Shown here in pieces: positions 53,576 through 63,124 of a stretch of 64,000 nt of DNA. The first letter of the stretch is position 1, and every line of letters begins with the position of its first letter. Below the pieces are notes generated by a model that was given only the letters and a program-made list of their open reading frames with translations, made no database searches and had not been told where the DNA came from. Origin of the DNA: Aliiroseovarius salicola (GTDB taxonomy: Bacteria; Pseudomonadota; Alphaproteobacteria; Rhodobacterales; Rhodobacteraceae); the NCBI RefSeq assembly GCF_027891095.1, contig NZ_JAQIIO010000003.1:310001-374000 (forward strand), written 5' to 3'. A program made the position numbers and the translations under genes.

Positions 53576-54556
53576 TCAAAAACTGATCTTCGACAGAGTT
53601 TGGGCAATGTTGTAAACAGATGGCCCCAAGAGGATGATCAAAAGCGGGGGCACGGTGAGGCCCATAGTGGCAAGTGTCATCTTTGTGGGCAAGGTGTTTG
53701 CCTTTTCTTCCGCGCGCATCACGCGTTTGTCCCGCATTTCTGCCGAAAAAACACGCAGTGCTTCTGCAATCGAAGTACCGAATGTGGCGGATTGAATGAG
53801 CACGGTCACGAAGCTTGAGACATCTGTCACACCGCAGCGTTCGGACATGTCGCGCAATACCTGAACGCGTTCCTTACCGGCTTTCACCTCGTGGCTGACA
53901 ATCTGAAATTCATCAGCCAGAGCAGGGTATCCGGCGCGAATTTCGTTCGCGACGCGAATGATCGCCTGATCCAGAGATTGACCGGCCTCAACACAAACCA
54001 ACATCATGTCAAGTGCATCGGGAAACCCGTTTGTGATCTCTTCCTTGCGGCTTTCCACCCGACGGGTGATCCAGTATTTCGGCAACATATAGCCAGCGAT
54101 GCCGGGGCCAAGGATCCACATGATTTTGGAGGTGGAGGTCATAACAACATTTGGGTTCTGGGACTTGAGAAATACGATCAGCACACCAAACAGAAGCAAT
54201 CCGATGCCAAGCGCAAACTGGGCAAAGTGGTAGGTGCGCACCGCGTTCTTGCCCCCATATCCGGCCTGCAATAATGTCAGCTGCATGGCGGAATATTCTT
54301 CTGCGTCCTTTGGCTCCAGGAACGCCGAATATTTTTCAAGCTTGTCGCCTCCGCCTTTTACACGCAGGGCTTGACGCTCACTGCCCGCTGCGTGGGGGCG
54401 ACGCTGATTTTCGCGCAGCTTGTCCAGCGGGTCGGCTTTTCTTTTGAAGAGGATCGGGACGGCGATCAGCATGAGCAGGAAGCCAAGACCGCCTACGGCC
54501 ATCAACGGTCCCGCGGGGCCAAACATATCGGTCAGGATCAGGTTAAGAGCTTCCAT
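53576..54556 (-). CDS. tadC: Tad secretion system membrane protein TadC
   Basis: 326 residues. T2SSF (GspF-like) domain protein with several membrane helices: N-terminal two (about 15-35, 110-150), the cytoplasmic core with GFPDALDMMLVCVEAGQSLDQAI at about 170-195, and C-terminal helix LGPSVYNIAQ. Platform subunit of the Flp pilus machine, paired with TadB. Confidence 0.92.
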   Translation of the reverse strand: MEALNLILTDMFGPAGPLMAVGGLGFLLMLIAVPILFKRKADPLDKLRENQRRPHAAGSERQALRVKGGGDKLEKYSAFLEPKDAEEYSAMQLTLLQAGYGGKNAVRTYHFAQFALGIGLLLFGVLIVFLKSQNPNVVMTSTSKIMWILGPGIAGYMLPKYWITRRVESRKEEITNGFPDALDMMLVCVEAGQSLDQAIIRVANEIRAGYPALADEFQIVSHEVKAGKERVQVLRDMSERCGVTDVSSFVTVLIQSATFGTSIAEALRVFSAEMRDKRVMRAEEKANTLPTKMTLATMGLTVPPLLIILLGPSVYNIAQTLSKISF

Positions 54557-54560
54557 GGGA

Positions 54561-55529
54561 CTACACCTTGATGTTCACAAGTATCTTCATCACGAAGATA
54601 TTGGCGATCAGGAACCCGGCCACGATAAAGCAGGCGGGGATGAAATATGCGGTTTCCTTAACGTCGTCATAATAGTTCGGCTGGATCACATTGATCATCA
54701 CCAGAGCAACCAGAGGGAAGCCTGACAGGAACATGCCGGACCATTTGCTTTCAGCAGTGATGGCTTTGACCCGGCGAAAGAGTTTGAACCGCGAGCGGAT
54801 CACCTTGGCCAACCCGTCAAGGATTTCGGCCAGATTACCACCGGATTGCTGCTGAATCGTCACGGCCACTGCAAGAAAGCGTAAATCCTGCATATCGAGG
54901 CGTTCCGCCATCGCCTTAAGGCTTTCGCCAATCTCGCGGCCATAGGACGCTTCATCGGCGATCATGCCAATTTCGGTGCCCAGCGGATCGGGCACTTCTT
55001 TGGCAACGATCTGGATGGCGGAGGTGAAGGGGTGACCGACACGCAGCGAACGCACCATCAGTTCAACAGCGTCAGGCAGTTGTTCCTCCAACATAGCCAT
55101 GCGTTTCTTGGCTTTGTTGTCGACCCAGAGATAGACGCTGGACACACCCATGGCGATGGATACAGCGATCCGTATGGGTGTCTCTGCGGCTGTTCCGACG
55201 GTCAGCCCGATATATGCCACTGCTGACAATCCACCCATCAACATGAACAGTTGGGAGGGTGAGAATGCGATTGCCGCTTTCTGGGCTTTCAGGGCGAGGA
55301 TCGAATAAAGCGGAAAGCCCTTGGCTTTCATGTGCTGGCCCATCTCCTTGCGGAGCTGTTCGAGCACCTCTTCGCGTCGCGCGCCTTTGTCCAAGAGATC
55401 CAGGCGGCGGTTCACGCGGCTGTTCAGGCTGATGGATTTGCCAAAGACAGCCAGATAGATGCTTTCGACCAGCAAGAGAACTGCGCCGAAAATCAGGCCA
55501 TAGATCAGAAGTTCTGGTGATATGGACAT
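54561..55529 (-). CDS. tadB: Tad secretion system membrane protein TadB
   Basis: 322 residues. T2SSF domain: LPDAVELMVRSLRVGHPFTSAI at about 145-170 and the Q-rich AVTIQQQSGGNLAEILDGLAKVIR. Membrane helices at about 6-24, 90-125 and near the C-terminus (290-315). Ends 4 bp before tadC starts. The ATG at 55529 is chosen because it starts the first helix. Confidence 0.93.
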   Translation of the reverse strand: MSISPELLIYGLIFGAVLLLVESIYLAVFGKSISLNSRVNRRLDLLDKGARREEVLEQLRKEMGQHMKAKGFPLYSILALKAQKAAIAFSPSQLFMLMGGLSAVAYIGLTVGTAAETPIRIAVSIAMGVSSVYLWVDNKAKKRMAMLEEQLPDAVELMVRSLRVGHPFTSAIQIVAKEVPDPLGTEIGMIADEASYGREIGESLKAMAERLDMQDLRFLAVAVTIQQQSGGNLAEILDGLAKVIRSRFKLFRRVKAITAESKWSGMFLSGFPLVALVMINVIQPNYYDDVKETAYFIPACFIVAGFLIANIFVMKILVNIKV

Positions 55530-55540
55530 GGGTGTTCCCC

Positions 55541-57016
55541 TCAGATGATCGGTTCGAAGATGGTTGCAGGCAGGTCGTAACCCCACTGACGGAAGCGATC
55601 CGAGAAGTGAGAACGTACGCCTGTGGCGTTGAAGCGACCGACGATGGTGCCGTCGGTTTCCAGCCCGAGGCGTTCATAACGGAACACCTCCTGCATCGAG
55701 ATAACCTCGCCTTCCATCCCGGTAATTTCGGTGATCGACACCATGCGCCGCGATCCATCTTGAAGGCGGCTTGCCTGCACAATGAGATGCACAGCTGATG
55801 CGATCTGGGACCGCACGGCTTTCAGGGGCATTTCGATCCCGGCCATGGCCACCATGTTCTCAAGGCGGCTGACGCCATCGCGGGCCGAGTTTGCGTGGAT
55901 GGTGGTCATCGACCCGTCGTGGCCGGTGTTCATGGCCTGAAGCATATCAATCACTTCCTCGCCACGCGTCTCACCTACGATGATCCGGTCCGGGCGCATC
56001 CGCAGGGCGTTTTTCAGACAGTCGCGCTGGCTGACCGCGCCTTTGCCTTCAACGTTGGCGGGGCGGCTTTCCATCCGTCCCACATGGGTCTGCTGAAGCT
56101 GAAGTTCCGCCGTATCCTCGATGGTCAGGATCCGTTCGCTGTTGTCAATGAAGCTGGACAGGGCGTTCAGGGTTGTCGTCTTACCCGAGCCGGTCCCGCC
56201 AGAGACGATGATGTTCAGGCGGCAGGCCACGGCGGCTTGCAAATATGCTGCCATCTCTTCCGAAAAAGCGCCGAAATTCACCAGTTCATCAATGCCCAGC
56301 TTGTCTTTTTTAAACTTCCGGATCGAAACCAGCGAACCATCCACTGCAATCGGCGGCACCATCGCGTTGAAACGCGAACCGTCTGCCAGACGGGCGTCAA
56401 CATGCGGGTTTGATTCATCAACGCGGCGACCCACGGCAGACACGATCTTGTCGATGATCCGCATCAGGTGACGTTCGTCCTTGAAGGTGATGTCAGTGAG
56501 TTCCAGTTTACCAGCACGTTCCACAAAGATCTGCTGCGGCCCGTTCACCAGAATATCGTTGACCCCATCGTCTTTCAAAAGCGCCTCAAGAGGGCCAAGA
56601 CCGGTGACTTCGTCATAGAGTTCCTGATTGAGCGCCACCCGCTCGTCGCGGTTCAGAACGACGCTCTTATCTTCAAGAAATTCCGATGCAATTTCAGTGA
56701 TTTCCTGGCGCAGTTCCTTTTCTGACGCCTGCTCGAGTGCGGCCAGATTCAGGTTGTCCAAGATCTCCTTGTGGAGTTCTGCCTTAATTTCCGACAAACG
56801 TTCCTTGCGTTTGCGCTCTTTGTCGAGCGGTGCAGCGCGCGCCGTTACCTTTTCCGTCACTTCGCGACGTTTGACCCGAGGGGCGTCTGTCGCATCCGGT
56901 GCCGGGGGCGGTGTGATAGCTGCTGCGTCGGTTTTGCCTCCGACTACGGCTTGCAGGTTCGGCGAACCACCATTTTTGGGCGGGCGCGGGTTTTGTTTTT
57001 TATAACGTGAAAACAT
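55541..57016 (-). CDS. tadA: Tad pilus ATPase TadA/CpaF
   Basis: 491 residues. Secretion ATPase of the VirB11/CpaF family: disordered Pro/Lys-rich N-terminus (1-70), N-terminal domain with [11 protein letters not shown] and ILVNGP, Walker [10 protein letters not shown] (273-281), Asp box, Walker B and [15 protein letters not shown], then the Walker B-adjacent [15 protein letters not shown]. It powers pilus assembly. Close behind tadB, 14 bp after tadZ. Confidence 0.96.
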   Translation of the reverse strand: MFSRYKKQNPRPPKNGGSPNLQAVVGGKTDAAAITPPPAPDATDAPRVKRREVTEKVTARAAPLDKERKRKERLSEIKAELHKEILDNLNLAALEQASEKELRQEITEIASEFLEDKSVVLNRDERVALNQELYDEVTGLGPLEALLKDDGVNDILVNGPQQIFVERAGKLELTDITFKDERHLMRIIDKIVSAVGRRVDESNPHVDARLADGSRFNAMVPPIAVDGSLVSIRKFKKDKLGIDELVNFGAFSEEMAAYLQAAVACRLNIIVSGGTGSGKTTTLNALSSFIDNSERILTIEDTAELQLQQTHVGRMESRPANVEGKGAVSQRDCLKNALRMRPDRIIVGETRGEEVIDMLQAMNTGHDGSMTTIHANSARDGVSRLENMVAMAGIEMPLKAVRSQIASAVHLIVQASRLQDGSRRMVSITEITGMEGEVISMQEVFRYERLGLETDGTIVGRFNATGVRSHFSDRFRQWGYDLPATIFEPII

Positions 57017-57029
57017 CCTGACCTCCGGT

Positions 57030-58271
57030 TCAGATCGCCGCTTCCGCGGATTGGTTCACTTCATGCACAGATTTGGCGAGCTTCTGGATCTCACGGCGCA
57101 GTGGATTTTTCGCCGCTGCTTCCGCCAGAGGTACGCCGTGATCGCCTGCTTGCAACACCGGCTTTAGTCCGTCGGGAAGATGAACTTCGATAGAAATATC
57201 AAGGCTTTCAGACAATCTCTTGACGCGAGATTTCCCCGAGAGGTCGGTGAATTTCGGCGCGCGGTTCAACACGTGGCGCAGCTTGCTGACCGGCAAATCT
57301 TCTGACTTCAACGCTTTGATCATACGCAGCGTATTCTGGGCCGAACGCATGTCCATCTCGAGCGTCGTGAAATAGACATGGGCCGACTGCAATACGCATT
57401 CGGTCCATTGAACCACGGTGCTTGGCATATCGATCACCACATAGTCGAAATTGGCACGCGCCATATCAATCAGACGCTCCACGTCTTCGCTTGAGATCAG
57501 GTCCAGCGGCAACATGTCGTTTGGAGCGGTCAGCACTTGCAGGGAATCATTGAAGGAGATCAATGACTGCATGAAGCTTTCACGATCCATCGATTCAGTG
57601 TCTGATAGAAGTTCATAAACCGCATCCCTGCGCGGCAGGTCGAGGAAGGTGGAGACTGAGCCGAATTGCAGATCAAGGTCCAGGATGCAGACCTTAGGTG
57701 GATTTTTCTTATCGACCATGGTCAATTCCCAGGCAAGGTTCACGGCAAGCGTTGTAGCGCCTGTGCCTCCAGCCAATCCGTGCACCGCCAGAACCACACC
57801 TTCGCAATCCGCCTGACCCTTTACCGCCGAGGTTGCGTCACCATGAGCAGGCAATGAGGGTGGGGGGGTGCGAAGACGTTCGATGACATCGTTCAGGGCA
57901 CCCTCGGGCAGGGGGTAGGGAATAAATTCAGATGCTCCCATCTTGAGCAGCTGGTGCAGTGCAATCGGGCTGACCTCTTCGGCAATCACGATCACCTTGA
58001 TGTTGTTTTCCACCGCGGTTTTTACAGTATGGATAACTTTGGACAGATCACCCTCGTCATCATCATCAATGGCAATGGCGACAAATTCCAGCATCTCCGC
58101 TTCGGGTTGACCAAAAAAAGCCACGGCGTCTTCGATGGAAATATCGCCCCAGGATTCGCCGAGTTCGGCTTCCATATCTTCGATCAAAAGGTCGAAATTC
58201 TGTACGTCCCGAGAGATCGTGCAAGCTACGATGGGGGCGGCGTCTGGCTGCAACGCAACACTGCTACTCAT
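57030..58271 (-). CDS. tadZ: Tad localisation protein TadZ/CpaE
   Basis: 413 residues. N-terminal receiver-like domain (residues 1-140), then a MinD/ParA-type ATPase domain with a deviant Walker A HGLAGGTGATTLAVNLA (about 161-177) and LDLDLQFGSVSTFLDLPRR. Marks the cell pole for Tad assembly. AAGGAAT ribosome binding site. A 368-bp region upstream with its own palindrome suggests that a separate promoter begins the tadZABC part. Confidence 0.92.
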   Translation of the reverse strand: MSSSVALQPDAAPIVACTISRDVQNFDLLIEDMEAELGESWGDISIEDAVAFFGQPEAEMLEFVAIAIDDDDEGDLSKVIHTVKTAVENNIKVIVIAEEVSPIALHQLLKMGASEFIPYPLPEGALNDVIERLRTPPPSLPAHGDATSAVKGQADCEGVVLAVHGLAGGTGATTLAVNLAWELTMVDKKNPPKVCILDLDLQFGSVSTFLDLPRRDAVYELLSDTESMDRESFMQSLISFNDSLQVLTAPNDMLPLDLISSEDVERLIDMARANFDYVVIDMPSTVVQWTECVLQSAHVYFTTLEMDMRSAQNTLRMIKALKSEDLPVSKLRHVLNRAPKFTDLSGKSRVKRLSESLDISIEVHLPDGLKPVLQAGDHGVPLAEAAAKNPLRREIQKLAKSVHEVNQSAEAAI

Positions 58272-58493
58272 TGCCCTATTCCTTCCTAATTTCGACCCGG
58301 TACCGAGGATTCAGTCTGGACCACTCGGAGACCGGATCACGCGCGATTCGTAATCGGGCGCGCACTGCTCCATTTCCTGAATTTGTGCCAGCCAATCTGG
58401 GCAAGATTTGGGCCAAAAGATCGTAATTATTCGTCATTTTTGAACGATCAGGGTAAGGTTGGGTTAGCTGTTTCTAAATGGAAAACAAGTATA

Positions 58494-58511
58494 TAAAGGT
58501 CTCGACCTTTA
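58494..58511. promoter_or_regulatory. 18-bp palindrome upstream of tadZ
   Basis: TAAAGGTC-TC-GACCTTTA: 8-bp perfect arms around 2 bp, about 220 bp before the tadZ start, in an AT-rich stretch. Size and symmetry fit a dimeric regulator's operator. Confidence 0.55.
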
Positions 58512-58583
58512 AAATATGACGTTAAATCAACGACTTGATTGATTTTTAGGCCCCGGGGCGTTGTTTTTCTCGCTATTTACCAA

Positions 58584-58620
58584 ACAAAAAGGGCGCGGCC
58601 CGTGGCCACGCCCTTTTTGT
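58584..58620. terminator. Terminator after ompA-like gene
   Basis: Stem ACAAAAAGGGCG / CGCCCTTTTTGT with an inner GGCC pair and CGT loop. A and T runs on either side make it bidirectional. Confidence 0.9.
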
Positions 58621-58639
58621 GTCTAAATCGTAAACAGTT

Positions 58640-59302
58640 TTACTGTACGGAGCCATCAAGCCCGGCTTTGGTCAATTGCGGTTGTGGTTTTGCGCTTTCC
58701 ACATATTCACGGAAGATGACCGCAGCGTATTTCCCGTTCATCACCGTTGGGTGGCGGGATACAAAGCCCGATACCTCTGTCACGGTGCGGCGGTTCCGCA
58801 GTTCGCGTCCTTCGGTCACGATCAGCGGCTGGGTTTCGCCAAAGCTGGCAACAGCCTCCAGTCGTGACCGGCTGATACCTTGGCTGACCAGATAGTTGAC
58901 GACGGCATTGGCGCGGCGCAGGCCGAGACGTTTGTTATAGGTGTTCGAACCGACCAGATCGGTATGGCCATACACGCGGAAACGCACTTCCGGGAATTGG
59001 GCAATCCAACCCGCTTGTTGCGAAAGGATCGTCCGTGCGGAGGCGTCGAGCTGGGCACTATTGAATTCAAAATTCACCGTATCCGACACTTCGTCAGCGA
59101 AACGTCTGGCCAAAGCAATCGTGTGATTGATCTCGCCATTCTGCACACCGACATTATGCGCAGTGGGGGACGCAAAATATCCTTCGTCGAGGAAATCGCC
59201 GGCCGATCCGGTCAGGACACCGCGTTGCCCGTCGGCACAGGCGGCCAGAAGGGCAAGCAATGAGGTGGCGGCGAGGAGGGGTTTGATCGCAGTTGGTTTC
59301 AT
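58640..59302 (-). CDS. OmpA-family lipoprotein of the tad locus
   Basis: 220 residues. Lipobox ALLAAC with Cys22; a C-terminal OmpA-like peptidoglycan-binding domain with VNFEFNSAQLD, VYGHTDLVGSNTYNKRLGLRRANAV split over 110-135 and ELRNRRTVTEV. Probably ties the Flp secretin to peptidoglycan. It follows the secretin gene by 4 bp and ends at a terminator. Confidence 0.9.
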   Translation of the reverse strand: MKPTAIKPLLAATSLLALLAACADGQRGVLTGSAGDFLDEGYFASPTAHNVGVQNGEINHTIALARRFADEVSDTVNFEFNSAQLDASARTILSQQAGWIAQFPEVRFRVYGHTDLVGSNTYNKRLGLRRANAVVNYLVSQGISRSRLEAVASFGETQPLIVTEGRELRNRRTVTEVSGFVSRHPTVMNGKYAAVIFREYVESAKPQPQLTKAGLDGSVQ

Positions 59303-59306
59303 CAGA

Positions 59307-60719
59307 TCAGTCCTCCATCACGTAACCGTAGGATCCCGAGAAATCCTGTTTTGCCACTTCACCCGCAGCGCCTTTGGTTGGGCGGTTGGGGGCCGCTGTT
59401 TTGCCAAACAGGAACAACTCCCGTTCTGACGGCGGTTTGATACGGTCCGTCGGCAGAGCCAGCGCATCACCACGGGTCGGAGTGACCAGATGTGCAGTGA
59501 TGATGATCACAAGCTCGGATTGCTGACGTTCATATTCTGCAGAGCGGAACAGAGACCCAAGAACCGGGATATCTCCCAGCCAGGGCACTTGTCCGGACAG
59601 ATCGCGGAAATCATCTTCGATCAGGCCTGCAACCGCAAAGCTCTCGCCATCGCGCAGTTCCACCACGGTAGATGTCTCACGGCGACGGAAGGCGTTGATG
59701 TTAAACCCGCCATTGTTATAGCTGACCGTCGGGTCAAGCCCCGAAACAGCGGCCTTGAGGTCGAGATTGATCACATCGTCCGACAACACGCGCGGTGTAA
59801 AGGTCATTTCGATGCCGAATGGTTTGTAATCGACTACCACGCGGTCTTCACCGGCCGAGACAGGGATTGGGTATTCACCACCGGCGAGGAAACTTGCCTC
59901 CTGTCCCGAAAGGGCGGTCAGGTTGGGTTCTGCCAGAGTGCGAACAACACCTTTGCTTTCAAGGGCTTCGAGTAGGATGCCGACTTCGAAGGATCCAGCG
60001 TTGAAGCCCAGGGCCAGACCACCTTCAACACCGCCTGACACTTGAATTGGATTACCGCCAAGTCCGTTGCTTCCGTCAAGCCATGTTCCGGTTTCAGCAT
60101 CGATGCCAAGATTGGTGCCGCCAGAGATGGCCAGCGAACTGGACAGGGCCTTGCGGACCGAACGTTGCATTTCAGCGAAGCGCACTTTCAACATCACCTG
60201 CTGCGTACCGCCAACGGTCATCAGGTTAGAGACCCGTTCCGGTGCGTAACGTTCTGCCAGATCCAAAGCGCGATCCATACGTCCGATTGAGCTGACCGTG
60301 CCTGACAGCACAATGCCGTCATTTGCGGTGCGCACTTCGATGGCCTCGCCCGGTAGGATCTGCTGCAAGCGTTCCTTGAATTCAGCGACGTCCGCGGACA
60401 CGCGAACCTCGACATTGGTGATCAACCGCCCATCACCGCCCAGAAGGGTCAGTGTCGTGCGGCCGGGTGCCTTGCCCAGCACATAGATGGTGCGATCCGA
60501 CAAGGTCGAAATGTCAGCAATGCCGGGGTTGGCGATTGAGAGTTCCGCGAAGGGAACATCGCTTTCGACCACAACTGCTCGATTCATCGGAACACTCAGT
60601 GCCGATGAGGCAGAGCCGTTCATCACACGCAAGGTTTCTGACATTGCACCTGTCGGTACGGTTGTCATTGCAATAGCGACTCCGAACAGAGTCGCCTTGA
60701 GTACTTTATCTATTTTCAT
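59307..60719 (-). CDS. cpaC: Flp pilus secretin CpaC/RcpA
   Basis: 470 residues. Signal peptide ending near ATMTTVPTGAMS, an N-terminal pilus-assembly domain (GRTTLTLLGGDGRLITNVEV), BON-like segment, and a C-terminal secretin domain with the conserved GGEYPIPV and PWLGDIPVLGSLFRS. Outer-membrane channel for the pilus. The ATG is preceded by AGGAT. A 252-bp space with a terminator separates it from cpaB. Confidence 0.94.
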   Translation of the reverse strand: MKIDKVLKATLFGVAIAMTTVPTGAMSETLRVMNGSASSALSVPMNRAVVVESDVPFAELSIANPGIADISTLSDRTIYVLGKAPGRTTLTLLGGDGRLITNVEVRVSADVAEFKERLQQILPGEAIEVRTANDGIVLSGTVSSIGRMDRALDLAERYAPERVSNLMTVGGTQQVMLKVRFAEMQRSVRKALSSSLAISGGTNLGIDAETGTWLDGSNGLGGNPIQVSGGVEGGLALGFNAGSFEVGILLEALESKGVVRTLAEPNLTALSGQEASFLAGGEYPIPVSAGEDRVVVDYKPFGIEMTFTPRVLSDDVINLDLKAAVSGLDPTVSYNNGGFNINAFRRRETSTVVELRDGESFAVAGLIEDDFRDLSGQVPWLGDIPVLGSLFRSAEYERQQSELVIIITAHLVTPTRGDALALPTDRIKPPSERELFLFGKTAAPNRPTKGAAGEVAKQDFSGSYGYVMED

Positions 60720-60911
60720 GTGATCCTGCCTTTTCGATCACGCCTCGGTTTTAGGCTGTTTTTATCCTGTCAGTCGGTCGGTTTTCCGTCCCGCCTAGCC
60801 CGGTTGTTCCGGAGCATTTTGCCCAATTACGGCGAGCATGCGACAGAATTTGCTTTTTTGCAAGAATCAATAACTTGGCATGATTCTCTCATGTGGTTCT
60901 TTGGCAACAAA

Positions 60912-60932
60912 ACGGGGCCATTGAGGCCCCGT
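60912..60932 (-). terminator. Terminator after cpaB
   Basis: Stem ACGGGGCC / GGCCCCGT with an ATTGA-type loop; on the minus strand it is followed by TTTTGTT. Confidence 0.8.
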
Positions 60933-60971
60933 AAACTGGTTGGATTTACTGTCTGACATCTCGTCGAGACG

Positions 60972-61820
60972 TTATTGGGTCTTACAGGCGATCGGAACCT
61001 CTACGATTTCGGCGCCGCGGCGGGTTCGGATCGTGCAGACCTTCTGTGCCACTGCCTTTGGAGCATCCACCACACCCAAAAGTTCTCGTTGTCCGATCTC
61101 GACGGAGCCCGATACGCTGGCATCCTGAACCCCTACAAGCGCGAGGGAGAGTTTGCCTGTCGACTGTGCCTGGGCGAGGGCGGCCACTTGGCGTGGTGTT
61201 GCCTCGACCGTCACAGTGCGTGCGATGGTGGGGGAGACGCGGTCGCTATCAGCCATCTGGTCGATTGCGATCAGCTGGATCGAAGCTTCGATCAATTTTG
61301 TCACTTCGCGCTGGTTGCCTTCTCCTGCGGACATACGGCCAGACCAGTACACATCAACCCGGTCGCCGGGGCGCAGGAAGCCGGAAACACCAGATGAGAC
61401 ATCCACGCGGATTGCGAATGCACGCATCCCAGCGGACAGTCGCGAGCTTACACCAGCATCTTGCCCAGGTTCAGTCAGTTTGATTTTCATCAACGCTTCG
61501 TCTTTTTCCATCGCACGGGTCACAATGCGCGGGATTTCCGGGCCCCGTGGGAACAGGTCTTCCATGGACGTGAAGCTGCCTTCAGGAATGGCATCTTCTG
61601 GCCAGCGCACGGCACGTATGTCTTCCTGTGTCAGTGGTTGACCATAGGTAAGCGGTTTTGTCGAAACCAACACTTCAACTGTGGGAACAATGGCTTCGGC
61701 TGCCCGACGTTGAGCTTCAATCTGGGCCTGATAGACACCGATATAGTCGCGGGCAAGGTAAACCGCGAACCCGGCTAACGCCACGCCCAGGACCAATACC
61801 AATCCAAATACGGCTCGCAT
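60972..61820 (-). CDS. cpaB: Flp pilus assembly protein CpaB/RcpC
   Basis: 282 residues from ATG 61820, which has AAAGGAA eight bases upstream; a GTG at 61835 overlaps that site. Single N-terminal membrane helix (about 3-22), then a SAF-like domain (VEVLVSTKPLTYGQPLTQEDIRAVRWP, split over 43-70) and GFLRPGDRVDVYWSG. Periplasmic partner of the secretin. It follows the flp genes after a terminator. Confidence 0.93.
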   Translation of the reverse strand: MRAVFGLVLVLGVALAGFAVYLARDYIGVYQAQIEAQRRAAEAIVPTVEVLVSTKPLTYGQPLTQEDIRAVRWPEDAIPEGSFTSMEDLFPRGPEIPRIVTRAMEKDEALMKIKLTEPGQDAGVSSRLSAGMRAFAIRVDVSSGVSGFLRPGDRVDVYWSGRMSAGEGNQREVTKLIEASIQLIAIDQMADSDRVSPTIARTVTVEATPRQVAALAQAQSTGKLSLALVGVQDASVSGSVEIGQRELLGVVDAPKAVAQKVCTIRTRRGAEIVEVPIACKTQ

Positions 61821-61982
61821 TCGATTTCCTTTCACATCATTGCGCCAACCCCATTGGTGACGCAGATTTTGATTACATTCCCAAGTTAGAAACAGATTGG
61901 GGCGAATTTATGGACATATGATGAAAAACCAGTTGATTGTTCATCAGTTTAGCTAGGAACCAAACAATGTCCCGTCATGTGA

Positions 61983-62010
61983 AAAGCCGCGCCATTTCGG
62001 GCGCGGCTTT
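61983..62010 (-). terminator. Terminator of the flp array
   Basis: Perfect 11-bp stem AAAGCCGCGCC / GGCGCGGCTTT with a 6-base loop directly behind the last flp gene. Works on minus. Confidence 0.85.
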
Positions 62011-62034
62011 CTGATTCTGTACTAAGTTTGAAAC

Positions 62035-62226
62035 TTAGTGGGTCAGGATGGTCATCGAGCTCAGTTCGCTGGAGATTTTGTCGGCCAGCGAGGTGGTGCC
62101 ACCCGAGACCGAAGTCAGCACGGCGATGCCCAGACCCACGATGGCTGCGGTCAGCACGACCCAGTCGACGGTCACGGCGCCATCTTCGTCAGATTTGAAT
62201 TTGTTGATCAGGTTGAAGAGTTTCAT
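62035..62226 (-). CDS. flp: Flp pilin, copy 1
   Basis: 63 residues, the shortest class IVb pilin type. Leader up to DEDG, then AVTVDWVVLTAAIVGLGIAV as the hydrophobic assembly segment; the +5 acid is Asp. ATG at 62226 is chosen because AAGGA lies eight bases upstream; an ATG at 62232 is too close to it. The protein is identical to copies 2 and 3. Confidence 0.93.
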   Translation of the reverse strand: MKLFNLINKFKSDEDGAVTVDWVVLTAAIVGLGIAVLTSVSGGTTSLADKISSELSSMTILTH

Positions 62227-62276
62227 GGTCATATTCCTTGAATGTCTAGTTGGTCAGGTCACTTAAGGTGAGAACC

Positions 62277-62468
62277 TTAGTGGGTCAGGATGGTCATCGA
62301 GCTCAGTTCGCTGGAGATCTTGTCGGCCAGCGAGGTGGTTCCGCCCGAGACCGAAGTCAGTACGGCGATGCCCAGACCCACGATGGCAGCGGTCAGTACG
62401 ACCCAGTCGACGGTCACAGCGCCATCTTCGTCAGATTTGAACTTGTTGATCAGGTTGAAGAGTTTCAT
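62277..62468 (-). CDS. flp: Flp pilin, copy 2
   Basis: 63 residues, same protein as copy 1, with about ten silent nucleotide differences. Same leader sequence in front (AAGGAATATGACC). See copy 1 for motifs. Lies 242 bp from both neighbours. Confidence 0.93.
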   Translation of the reverse strand: MKLFNLINKFKSDEDGAVTVDWVVLTAAIVGLGIAVLTSVSGGTTSLADKISSELSSMTILTH

Positions 62469-62518
62469 AGTCATATTCCTTGAATGTCTAGTTGGTCAGG
62501 TCACTTAAGGAGTGAACC

Positions 62519-62710
62519 TTAGTGGGTCAGGATGGTCATCGAGCTCAGTTCGCTGGAGATTTTGTCTGCCAGCGAAGTGGTCCCGCCAGAGACCGAAGTC
62601 AGTACGGCGATGCCCAGACCCACGATGGCTGCGGTCAGTACGACCCAGTCGACGGTCACGGCACCATCTTCATCACTCTTGAACTTGTTGATCAGGTTGA
62701 ACAGTTTCAT
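62519..62710 (-). CDS. flp: Flp pilin, copy 3
   Basis: 63 residues, same protein as the other copies but the most diverged at silent sites. Its start has a different upstream sequence (GGGACGAAT) and it is the first gene of the array from the promoter side. An upstream ATG at 62803 in frame would add 31 residues with no pilin character. Confidence 0.9.
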   Translation of the reverse strand: MKLFNLINKFKSDEDGAVTVDWVVLTAAIVGLGIAVLTSVSGGTTSLADKISSELSSMTILTH

Positions 62711-63124
62711 ATTCGTCCCTCCGGTTAGGTGTTCAGTCACGTTGTCTTCCAAGCGCAACTCTGTGAACCACCTATGTTTCAGATCCTCAGTGCCGCTCGG
62801 CATGGATAAAAATTAGCCTGTTGATTGGGGCAAGAGTTGGGCAGGTTTCGTTCCTTTTTGGGAATCTTAACTTTTTTTGTGACTTTGAGGGTAAGCTCAT
62901 GAAATATATGCGGAATAAAAATAGAAAAAATTAATTTCATAATGGGAGAAGTCGTGGCGGTGGCAATTTATGTCACGAGTTTGATAGGAATTTCTGGTGT
63001 TTTTGCCTGCGATTTGCAAAAAATCGAATAGAAAAGAAAGGGAATAATCCCAAAGCAGAGGTCCTTGTTTGCAGAGAGGGCCCAAATAACAGAGACAGGC
63101 AGCAAGAGAGCAGTGTTGAATGCC
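62711..63124. other. Intergenic region flp / transglycosylase
   Basis: 414 bp between divergent genes, strongly AT-rich around 62860-62950. An inverted pair ATGAAAT / ATTTCAT (near 62900 and 62935) is visible. It must hold the promoter for the flp and tad series on minus and one for the transglycosylase on plus. No gene is supported. Confidence 0.6.

Larger units (their letters stand above)
58272..58639. other. Intergenic region ompA-like / tadZ
   Basis: 368 bp splitting the tad cluster. It holds a strong terminator next to the OmpA-like gene and the 18-bp palindrome at 58494-58511, so tadZ and the genes after it probably have their own promoter. Confidence 0.65.
62035..62710. repeat. Tandem repeat of three flp genes (242-bp period)
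   Basis: Three genes start at 62226, 62468 and 62710, spaced 242 bp apart, including intergenic parts that are almost identical between copies 1 and 2. Copy 3 has a different leader. The nucleotide differences I see within the genes are silent. Confidence 0.95.
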
